Shown here: positions 7,797-15,000 of the stretch, in pieces
Numbering within the stretch: position 1 is the stretch's first letter
Layout: every line of letters begins with the position of its first letter
From: Theodoxus fluviatilis
Taxonomy: Eukaryota > Mollusca > Gastropoda > Cycloneritida > Neritidae
NCBI GenBank assembly: GCA_034096865.1
Contig: JAWQFJ010028291.1
Coordinates: 1 to 15,000, forward strand
Direction: 5' to 3'
Length of the DNA: 15,000 nucleotides
The notes under the pieces: generated by a model
What the model was told of the DNA's origin: nothing
What the model saw: only the letters and a program-made list of their open reading frames with translations
The model's database searches: none
Translations under genes and position numbers: made by a program

Positions 7797-8854
7797 TGTA
7801 CGACACCAAAAACCTGGTGCACAACTTCCTTGTGTTACCTGTACGACAAAGAAAACCCGGTGCACAATGTCCTTGTGTTACTGTGCGACACCAACAAGCT
7901 AGTGCACAACTACCTTGTGTTACCTGTACGACAGTGGAAAGTTAATGCACAACTCCCTTGTGTTTTCTGTACGACAAAGAAAACCCAGTGCACAATGTCC
8001 TTGTGTTACTGTGCGACACCAACAAGCTAGTGCACAACGTCCTTGTGTTACCTGTACGACAGTGGAAAGTTAATGCACAACTCCCTTGTGTTACCTGTAC
8101 GACAGTGGAAAGTTAATGCACAACTCCCTTGTGTTTTCTGTACGACAAAGAAAACCCGGTGCACAATGTCCTTGTGTTACCTGTACGACAACGAAAAGCT
8201 AATGCGCAATGTCCTTGTGTTACCTGTACGACAAAGAAAACCCAGTGCACAACTCCCTTGTGTTACCTGTACGACTGTGGAAAGTTAATGCACAACTCCC
8301 TTGTGTTACCTGTACGACAGTGGAAAGTTAATGCACAACTCCCTTGTGTTACCTGTACGACTGTGGAAAGTTAATGCACAACTCCCTTGTGTTACCTGTA
8401 CGACTGTAGAAAGTTAATGCACAACTCCCTTGTGTTACCTGTACGACAGTGGAAAGTTAATGCACAACTCCCTTGTGTTACCTGTACGACTGTGGAAAGT
8501 TAATGCACAACTCCCTTGTGTTACCTGTACGACTGTGGAAAGTTAATGCACAACTCCCTTGTGTTACCTGTACGACTGTGGAAAGTTAATGCACAACTCC
8601 CTTGTGTTACCTGTACGACAGTGGAAAGTTAATGCACAACGTCCTTGTGTTTCTGTACGACAAAGAAAACCCAGTGCACAACTCCCTTGTGTTACCTGTA
8701 CGACAGTGGAAAGTTAATGCACAACGTCCTTGTGATTCTGTACGACAACGAAGACCTAATGCACAATTTCCTTGCAGTACCTATTCGACAGCAGAAAAGC
8801 TAAGGCACGTCCTTGTGCTACTGTGCGACAACGAAAAGCTAGAGCACAACTTCC
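7797..8854 (+). repeat. 43-bp minisatellite, about 25 copies
   Basis: Units begin TGTACGAC (or TGTGCGAC) and end in a CTTGTGTTACC-type tail. Several variants alternate: one with AGTGGAAAGTTAATGCACAA (the most common), one with AAAGAAAACCCGGTGCACAA, one with ACCAACAAGCTAGTGCACAA, and one with AACGAAAAGCTAATGC. Units in the middle (8230-8640) are the most uniform; edge units are the most diverged, and a few are a base or more short. Each unit carries the dyad CACAA-n5-TTGTG. Because 43 is not a multiple of 3, the frame rotates from unit to unit, and the common variant contains a TAA. The open frames here are therefore not convincing genes. Confidence 0.95.
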
Positions 8855-9157
8855 CGTCAAATATCTTTCCCTGCAGCTGACAACATTTCGAATTCGATTA
8901 GTATTTTGTACATGGCCTTCAGAGATACTTCAAGTTAAAACAAAATGTAATAGAGCTATAATACTATAGGCTCACTGAATGTGGGTTTTCTTTTTCCTCC
9001 GTGATTTCTGGTCAAGAGTAAAGACAGAAAAAGCTATGCCAGCCCACTTGTGTACACTTTTATTTTCATCAGCTGATCCTGGCGATGTTTACAATACCAT
9101 GTCTCCTCGATGCCTATGAGTCCATTTTGTACGGGAATGGTGGAGATGTAGGTTTGC
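8855..9157. other. Intergenic stretch with a minus-strand poly(A) signal
   Basis: No gene is supported. TTTATT at 9058-9063 is AATAAA on the minus strand, 145 bp beyond the stop of the candidate exon at 9208-9447. Confidence 0.4.
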
Positions 9158-9207
9158 ATCACTGTGCTATAGTGCTCTCCCCTTTGGTAAGACTTTTACA
9201 GCAGCCT

Positions 9208-9447
9208 TCATCGAAGATAACAAGAATGGTCCGACAGACGACTGCTCTCTCCCAATTTTCCCAGCGTTCCACTGGCCATACGAAAGGTATCTGGTGTATC
9301 CAAATATTGCCAGTTGTGTTTTGCAGGCCTTGTGTCTTCGATGTCAACTAGCAAGTAGACCGGATGGTAGCTGCGAGTAATTACAGTGTATGCTATAACT
9401 TGTCCCGCGTTTTCAATTCCGTAATATCTACGTGTAGTGGAACCCAC
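9208..9447 (-). CDS. Unrecognised candidate terminal exon
   Basis: I do not recognise this protein. The frame (about 79 codons, TGA at 9208-9210) has the mixed composition of a real globular protein: Tyr-Tyr-Gly-Ile-Glu-Asn, a beta-rich Val-Ile-Ala-Tyr-Thr-Val-Ile-Thr, Leu-Leu-Val-Asp-Ile-Glu-Asp-Thr-Arg-Pro, Trp-Gln-Tyr-Leu-Asp-Thr-Pro, and Ser-Gly-Thr-Leu-Gly-Lys-Leu-Gly-Glu-Ser-Ser. Upstream, a CTGCTAG just before the frame could be a splice acceptor; an in-frame TAA lies just beyond it. An AATAAA follows 145 bp downstream on the same strand. Another frame stays open from 9207 to 9159 and reads Phe-Asp-Glu-Gly-Cys-Cys, so a frameshift near 9208 is also possible. It is on the same strand as the second GH128 copy but downstream of that gene's stop. 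Confidence 0.35.
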   Translation of the reverse strand: MGSTTRRYYGIENAGQVIAYTVITRSYHPVYLLVDIEDTRPAKHNWQYLDTPDTFRMASGTLGKLGESSRLSDHSCYLR

Positions 9448-9918
9448 TAGCAGGTTTTAATAGACACGCTTTTTCCAATAATACTCATAAGATTTTCATT
9501 GAGAAAACAAACCTTTGAATATTAAAAAAAATACAAAAAGTTTACAATGTTCCATGCTAGGTGATCTTTAATGCCAGACGAGAGGCAGAATACACCAAGA
9601 CAGATGATGCAGAAAGGTATTTGACTGCCACGCAGTCAGCAGAGTAGTTGTTTTTGTGAAATTGTTCAATAAATTGTCTTATTATCATTGTCAATCCATA
9701 ATTTGTTTGCACACTGCCCATATTGTTTGCAAGTTTGTTGTTTATGTTTTGCGTACTGGATTGCAAGATATTGTGTATTCGTCGCTTGCTTGCTTGCTTG
9801 TTTTCTTGCAAATCGCAAGTATGACAGAGCTAATTCCGTAATATCCCAGTCCCCAATATCACACAGCTAGGAGATCAATAGAGAAAGTTTGCCGGTACGC
9901 TGTCTAATGGCACCAAGC
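9448..9918. other. Non-coding stretch, likely 3' region of GH128 copy 2
   Basis: Sequence downstream of the minus-strand GH128 stop. TTTAAT at 9567-9572 is ATTAAA on the minus strand, a possible variant poly(A) signal about 350 bp after the stop. It also contains a short CTTG run (about 9784-9800). No gene is supported; the open frames are AT-rich and featureless. Confidence 0.4.
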
Positions 9919-10143
9919 CTACAGGTGGTTGTACAGGTTCCCCAGGGCGGTGGTGTTGGAACTGGTCGGCTCCAAGAGGCTGATTGCCGGACTAAGGAAT
10001 CCTGTTGACTGCTGGCGCGTGATGTACCACGCGTAGCGCTCAACGAAGGGCGCCTTCTCCAGCAGTGTCACCACCTCTCGCATGTAGCTTTCCACCTTGG
10101 CCTCGTCACTAGTGTGTGGACAGGAGAACTCCGTCAGCCAGAT
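9919..10143 (-). CDS. GH128 glycoside hydrolase, terminal exon of a second gene
   Basis: The minus strand reads from a clear acceptor (TTCTGTTCCCACAG) into Ile-Trp-Leu-Thr-Glu-Phe-Ser-Cys-Pro-His; the Glu at 10129-10131 is the predicted nucleophile. It ends Leu-Gly-Asn-Leu-Tyr-Asn-His-Leu and TAG. It has 74 codons plus stop, the same length and phase as 6826-7050, with 53 of 74 residues identical. The difference is concentrated where Trp-Tyr-Asn-Asp becomes Gln-Gln-Ser-Thr, and in the last 30 residues. The frame is undamaged, so it could be functional. Upstream exons should lie at higher coordinates, but none was seen in the rest of the window: the intron is long and reaches past the window, or the copy is a partial duplicate. 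Confidence 0.88.
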   Translation of the reverse strand: MWLTEFSCPHTSDEAKVESYMREVVTLLEKAPFVERYAWYITRQQSTGFLSPAISLLEPTSSNTTALGNLYNHL

Positions 10144-11366
<1,223 letters not shown>

Positions 11367-11575
11367 CACACACACACACACACATACACACACACATACA
11401 CACACACATACACACATACATACACACACATACACGCTCTCTCTGTCTGTCTCTATCTCTCTCTCTCTGTCTCTGTCTGTCTCTGTCTGTCTCTCTCTCT
11501 CTCTCTGTGTCTCTCTCTGTCTGTCTCTCTGTCTGTCTCTCTGTCTGTCTGCCTGTCTCTCTGTCTGTCTGCCTG

Positions 11576-11653
<78 letters not shown>
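11367..11653 (+). repeat. Compound CA/CATA then CT/CTGT microsatellite
   Basis: (CA)n with TACA interruptions runs over 11367-11435. A CTCT/CTGT mixture follows, then a pure CT run from about 11588 to 11648. Long frames on both strands here (poly-Ser/Leu or poly-Arg/Glu) are low-complexity artefacts. Confidence 0.96.
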
Positions 11654-11741
11654 AGAGTGGTCTGCCCCTGGAGAGCTGAGAGGACGTGTTCTCCTACCCT
11701 CCACCACGATATAAAGTTTTTGTCGTATTTAAAGCAAGGAT

Positions 11742-12422
11742 ATGCCTGTACCTGGATTACCAGCTGCAACGGAAGCAGCGCTGACAACCCTCATCCAAAC
11801 GCAGGGGCTCCTTTCTTGGAAAAGTGTTGGAGAAGGCCCAACAACTGTCGTAGTTCTACGATTCAAGCCTGAGGACGGTCTGCCATTTGCCAACACTGGC
11901 TCAGAGCACTGGCGCCGCAAATGTCATATCCTAGACCGTAGAGTATCCTAAAACGTAGAGCGTGACATACTTGCATATTATTAACATGACGTGATCATCC
12001 GCCAAATCTTGTGATTGGACAATGCCCCCGCAGAGATGACTTTCCCCTGCCTACTCTTGTTATCTTAACTGTGATTAGCCGGTTGTAACGGTGAGCGTTT
12101 TATAAAACCTCGGACCCAAAGATTTTTGTCTTTGCTGCGTGTGATTACACAAACATTTCTAGAGGGACGTACCATTTGATCGGGTAATAAGGTGAAAGAA
12201 AACGATGAAAACCCATATTTCGTCATGTTAATAAAATGCAAGTATGTCACGCTCTACGTTTGAGGATGCTCTACAGTCTACAAGCCTCCCAGCCAACGTC
12301 AACGAGATCATCAGCGTCGTATCCACTACCAGCAGAGCACACTTCTTGTCGTTCTGAACCCAGATGTGCAGATGATAAATTTCGAATCAAAACCGATCGA
12401 ATTACTGCGAATATTGAAATAG
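11742..12422 (+). pseudogene. Unnamed invertebrate repeat-family protein, split by a MITE
   Basis: The left part (11742-11931) has an ATG and reads Gly-Leu-Leu-Ser-Trp-Lys-Ser-Val, Thr-Thr-Val-Val-Val-Leu-Arg-Phe-Lys, then Glu-His-Trp-Arg-Arg-Lys. After the MITE (11932-12280) a different frame starting at 12282 reads Lys-Pro-Pro-Ser-Gln-Arg-Gln-Arg-Asp-His-Gln-Arg-Arg and stops at 12420-12422. A self-association strand followed by Tyr/Trp-Arg-Arg-Lys, Pro-Ser-Gln and an Arg-Asp-Arg helix recurs, as I remember it, in many unnamed mollusc and lancelet proteins tied to repeats. The two halves sit either side of the element as if once continuous. Family membership is recalled and not checked. Function is unknown; the basic helix suggests nucleic-acid binding. 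Insertion plus frame disruption indicate a dead copy. Confidence 0.45.
11932..12280. mobile_element. 349-bp MITE with 60-bp terminal inverted repeats
   Basis: The left TIR (11932-11991) and right TIR (12221-12280) are inverted copies with 56 of 60 matches. The ends start TAGAC(C/T)GTAGAG. If the outer TA is the target duplication, this fits a Tc1/mariner-type non-autonomous element with termini GAC(C/T)GTAGAG; an alternative end a few bases outward (TGT...ACA) is possible. The interior (229 bp) encodes nothing recognisable. It interrupts the coding relic at 11742-12422. Confidence 0.85.
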
Positions 12423-12733
12423 AAGCTGAGAATGCTCCCACCGCGTCAGAAAAGTACGTGAAGCACGACCTATTCCTGCAAGTGCAGAAGCACGAAATTT
12501 CACGCACACGTAGTGTGTCACCTGTGTGTGCTGCTGCCGTGTCAGGGGGCGAGAACTGTGCTATCGCAGCTGTGGATTGCTCGGAGATGGCAGAGACTGT
12601 TGCGGAGGTAGAGGCTGGATCTGAGAAGGACGAAGGCAGCGAGGAGATAACAACTGACCTGATTCAGAAGAGATTCGAAAAGCTAAAAAAGATCTGGAAG
12701 AAGATCGTCACAGACGTCTGCGTGGTGTTGTGA
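12236..12733 (+). CDS. Hypothetical acidic 165-residue frame starting inside the MITE
   Basis: I do not recognise the product. The ATG lies within the right terminal repeat of the MITE. The frame then passes through the region that in another frame carries the Pro-Ser-Gln / Arg-Asp motif, so its first 60 residues are probably out of frame. From about 12400 the composition looks coding: Ala/Glu-rich with Ser, then an acidic run (Glu-Val-Glu-Ala-Gly-Ser-Glu-Lys-Asp-Glu) and a basic-hydrophobic helix (Lys-Arg-Phe-Glu-Lys-Leu-Lys-Lys-Ile-Trp). It may be the acidic linker of the same broken gene after a frameshift. No RNA-level evidence is available. Confidence 0.25.
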   Translation: MQVCHALRLRMLYSLQASQPTSTRSSASYPLPAEHTSCRSEPRCADDKFRIKTDRITANIEIEAENAPTASEKYVKHDLFLQVQKHEISRTRSVSPVCAAAVSGGENCAIAAVDCSEMAETVAEVEAGSEKDEGSEEITTDLIQKRFEKLKKIWKKIVTDVCVVL

Positions 12734-13050
12734 ATAACTGTGTGTTCACCTCTGCACCTGATAAGCCGTCTCCAGCACCATCCACCTCCAAAGACCACGG
12801 ACAATGCGACACACCGCTCAGCGACAGGACCGATGCAGACCATGCAGCGCCAGACCAGCTTCCATCTCGACCTATACGATGGGTACAGCAGAAAGGAACG
12901 GAGCGGAATTTCGTAGGCGGGAAAGCGGCAGGCCATCGGACAGATCACCTATTAGAAAATTCCTCAGATCGAGTTGTGAATAGATTCTGCGGACTGGGTC
13001 GGGGTGGCGGTGATCGTGATCGTGCCAGAGATCTATCTTTTCCTCCTTAG
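12658..13050 (+). CDS. Hypothetical charged frame ending at the Harbinger-like element
   Basis: This frame opens after a TGA at 12655 and begins Asp-Ser-Glu-Glu-Ile-Arg-Lys-Ala-Lys-Lys-Asp-Leu-Glu-Glu-Asp-Arg-His, a charged helix. A Pro/Ser-rich linker and a Gly-Arg-Asp-rich tail follow. It overlaps the end of the frame at 12236-12733, which suggests a frameshift in one broken gene. Its TAG stop (13048-13050) spans the left border of the mobile element, but the base following the other target copy is also G, so the same stop existed before insertion. No recognised domain. Confidence 0.22.
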   Translation, partial: PDSEEIRKAKKDLEEDRHRRLRGVVNNCVFTSAPDKPSPAPSTSKDHGQCDTPLSDRTDADHAAPDQLPSRPIRWVQQKGTERNFVGGKAAGHRTDHLLENSSDRVVNRFCGLGRGGGDRDRARDLSFPP

Positions 13051-13960
13051 GGGCCGGTCACACCACACGAACTTTGCTGGAGCGTTCCTGGAGCGTTGAA
13101 AAAAATTCATCACCGCTCGTTACCGTGCACGACCGTTGGCCCCCGTTAACTCAAAACTTTCGGAACGGTAGGATGGTCAGTTTTGAGTTGCACAAAATAT
13201 TGCGAGCGGTGAGGAGCGGGCAATGTTCCGCTCCGGCAAAGTTCACCACCGCTCCAACAACGCCCAGTCAAAGTTTGGCACCGCTAGACGCAAGTTCGTG
13301 GACGCTTGGGTCCGCTAGGTCAACGCAGAAATCTTGAACGCTGGACCACCGCTGCTTCGCCAGCTTTGCCCGAGTGGTGATTAAACTTTGGTGGACCGGT
13401 TGTAAGCGTTTTACAAGCGGACACGGGATTGCTGGAACGGTGTCGGGCGTTGAAGCAGCGATCCATTGCAGTGATGAACTTTGGTTTGGCGTTGGTATGG
13501 AGGTGTCGGAGCGGGACCAGAATTTGGCTACAAATACGGGGAGAAATGAACCAGGAGTCCATTTTGGAATCGAGCTGCCATTGATCGAATTTGTTCAAAG
13601 TTGTACTACCATGGACTTCGATACGTTAAGCTCCGTAGTCAAAAGCGGTATAATACATGAGCCATGTCAACGTGAAAGAAAGATTATGGTTATTATTATT
13701 ATTATGATTATCATTAAATTTCGCAGAACGCCGCTCTATCAACGCTCGGTCCACCGCTAAATCAACGCTCGCTACCGTTAAACCAACGCTAAAGCAACGC
13801 TGGCTTCAGCGGTGCACCGCTAAGGCAACGCCCGTGTTTTCGATTTTTTTTTCCATTTTGTGCGCGGTGACGAGCGGTGTCGAGCGTTGTCGAAATTCGG
13901 CCCCCTCTCCCTACCATTCAAGGAACGCTCCAGCAAAGTTTGTGTGGTGTGACCGGGCCC
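13050..13960. mobile_element. 911-bp Harbinger-like non-autonomous DNA transposon
   Basis: The terminal repeats (13050-13089 and 13921-13960) are inverted with 38 of 40 matches and start GGG(G/C)CCGGTCACACCAC. They are flanked by direct TTA copies at 13047-13049 and 13961-13963. A 3-bp TWA target with GGGCC-type ends is characteristic of PIF/Harbinger elements. The interior is packed with ACCGCT, AACGCT and AGCGTT hexamers in both orientations, plausible transposase or Myb-protein binding sites. An open frame (13374-13760) is present but has no DDE nuclease motifs; a short Met-Asp-Phe-Asp-Thr-Leu piece near 13611 could be a leftover exon. An ATT microsatellite lies at about 13688-13720. Confidence 0.85.
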
Positions 13961-13963
13961 TTA

Positions 13964-14470
13964 GATACATGGCAGTAACAGCCAGACACCTGTTTCCCGC
14001 AGCCGGCCCGATCACTTTGATCGGCTACCTGCGAGTCAGCCGGTGAACCCGACGCATTCCCAATCAACGCACGCGCTTGCAGCAGCGGAGCGCGGAGTGA
14101 CGGACAGATGCTGAGATAGCAACAGCCAAGGCAGAATGCTGTCACTGATCGCTTGAGACTGTTGTTCAGAAATGTCGCGCTACAGACAAGACTGACTGCA
14201 GTCTTAATGACACTGTCCTCGTTAAAGTTGTGGGTTTTTTTCGTGTTCATAATAGACCGCAAGGCGTGGCATGGGATCGTTCAAGTCCGCTCGTCCAAAA
14301 TATGGACGATGTTCCCATATTATACTTTGATAGTACATGGTATTGGGGATTGAAAACAACAAAGTTCCCACTTCGATCAAATTTTGAAAACAGTGAAAAA
14401 TAACTTTTAAAAGTGCGGATTTGTATGGCAAGGATTCGATGCAAAACTATACAGGAGTTACTTCCCGTGA
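13964..14470. other. Stretch without recognisable features
   Basis: Between the Harbinger-like element and the next coding fragment. Open frames on both strands are short and lack recognisable domains. No repeat of note. Confidence 0.4.
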
Positions 14471-14863
14471 CACATTTTTAACATTTTGGCCAATCCGAAA
14501 TTAGGTCAGATTTACTGCGGAGTGGCCGCGTGTGCGAGTGCAATACATTTACAAAATGTAAACAACGTCTACATCAAGCCTTTTACCGATATTACGTGGG
14601 CAAAAGCCTTGCATTTTGCTTCTGAGTGGAAATTACTTGATGGGGAAGCGAGTTCTGTCATGGTCGCGTTCAGTGATCAGGTTGAACGTGGGGTTATCGG
14701 CGTTGGTAACCCTGGGTTTCATCGTTCGTGTTGTCAACGTTTAACGTGCAATCATCAGCAATGTGAAACTTCAGCGAAAAAAACGGTTGGAATCCAAAAA
14801 CAATGTACACTGGCCAGGTTATTTTTGGGGTGCTATGCACAGCCAAAGACTACGCTGTGTTGA
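14471..14863 (+). CDS. Cys/His coding fragment of an unnamed invertebrate family
   Basis: An open stretch preceded by TGA at 14468 and ended by TGA. It reads Ile-Tyr-Cys-Gly-Val-Ala-Ala-Cys, then Ile-Lys-Pro-Phe-Thr-Asp-Ile-Thr-Trp-Ala-Lys-Ala, Glu-Trp-Lys-Leu-Leu-Asp-Gly, and Gly-Phe-His-Arg-Ser-Cys-Cys-Gln-Arg-Leu-Thr-Cys. The order Pro-Phe-Thr...Trp...Trp-Lys...Gly-(Tyr/Phe)-His-x2-Cys-(Tyr/Cys) resembles the N-terminal zinc-ribbon-like region of unnamed repeat-associated proteins of molluscs and cnidarians, as I remember them. No ATG lies near the start; an AG near 14509 (TAGGTCAG) could be a splice acceptor. The C-terminal 35 residues have no clear character, so the real exon may end earlier. 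Functional state unknown. Confidence 0.4.
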   Translation, partial: HIFNILANPKLGQIYCGVAACASAIHLQNVNNVYIKPFTDITWAKALHFASEWKLLDGEASSVMVAFSDQVERGVIGVGNPGFHRSCCQRLTCNHQQCETSAKKTVGIQKQCTLARLFLGCYAQPKTTLC

Positions 14864-15000
14864 GCTGTGCACTGAGCTTCAGTGCAATCCTTCCATAAGT
14901 ATGAATATAGTCTGCAGACAGAACAACTTTTTGGATGGTTTGAGAGATAAGGGAGATTTTCTAATGTCTCAGTGTTCAATGCATAAAAGCTTGAAAACTC

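Noticed and set aside
7797..8854. CRISPR array
   Set aside because: Units are direct tandem repeats with no unique spacers and a fixed 43-bp period in a eukaryotic context; it is a minisatellite.
7590..8880. Secreted Cys-rich repeat protein from the 43-bp array frames
   Set aside because: The period is not a multiple of three, the frame rotates, and the commonest unit has a TAA in one frame; no signal peptide or conserved frame.
9085..9351. Plus-strand 88-codon frame
   Set aside because: It overlaps the more protein-like minus-strand frame and has no recognisable features.
13374..13760. Transposase gene inside the Harbinger-like element
   Set aside because: No DDE catalytic motif or helix-turn-helix is visible; the frame includes an ATT microsatellite. 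The element is treated as non-autonomous.

Overview
This window looks like a piece of a large, repeat-rich eukaryotic nuclear genome, most likely a marine mollusc and probably a gastropod. The evidence is: GT/AG introns, kilobase-scale microsatellites, several palindromic DNA elements (MITEs), a THAP zinc-finger exon of a kind I associate with molluscs, and two copies of a secreted Asl1-like glycoside hydrolase (GH128) gene. There are no bacterial operons, RNA genes or CRISPR arrays. The organism assignment is inference.

Layout. Positions 1-1600 hold two long palindromes: a perfect 151-bp inverted repeat (51-392) and an older imperfect fold-back element (about 1150-1577). A possible broken cysteine-containing reading frame lies between them. 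A minus-strand THAP-domain exon sits at 1856-2080. A purine-only microsatellite block of about 1.1 kb (2731-3812) ends just before the first visible exon of a plus-strand GH128 gene. That gene has three exons here (3889-4092, 4892-5123, 6826-7050) and carries both catalytic glutamates; its 5' exon or exons are missing. Positions 7256-8854 contain a compound GA array and a 43-bp minisatellite of about 25 copies.

From 9000 to 10143 the minus strand carries an unrecognised candidate terminal exon (9208-9447, with a poly(A) signal downstream) and the terminal exon of a second GH128 gene (9919-10143). The two GH128 genes are therefore arranged tail to tail, about 2.9 kb apart between stop codons. 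Their last exons have the same length and splice phase and about 72% identical residues. Positions 10144-11653 are intron or intergenic sequence with a 212-bp GT array and a CA/CT compound array.

The last 3.3 kb is a graveyard of mobile DNA. A coding relic (11742-12422) with a tryptophan-Arg-Arg-Lys / Pro-Ser-Gln / Arg-Asp motif is split by a 349-bp MITE (11932-12280). Further hypothetical reading frames follow. A 911-bp Harbinger-like element (13050-13960) is bounded by TTA target duplications and 40-bp terminal repeats. A second cysteine/histidine coding fragment lies at 14471-14863.

The only pathway evident is secreted beta-1,3-glucan hydrolysis by the GH128 pair, useful for digesting algal or fungal glucan or for immunity. 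I see no convincing new multi-gene system. The most notable observations are the perfect palindrome, the MITE-split gene, the converging GH128 pair and the dyad-bearing minisatellite.
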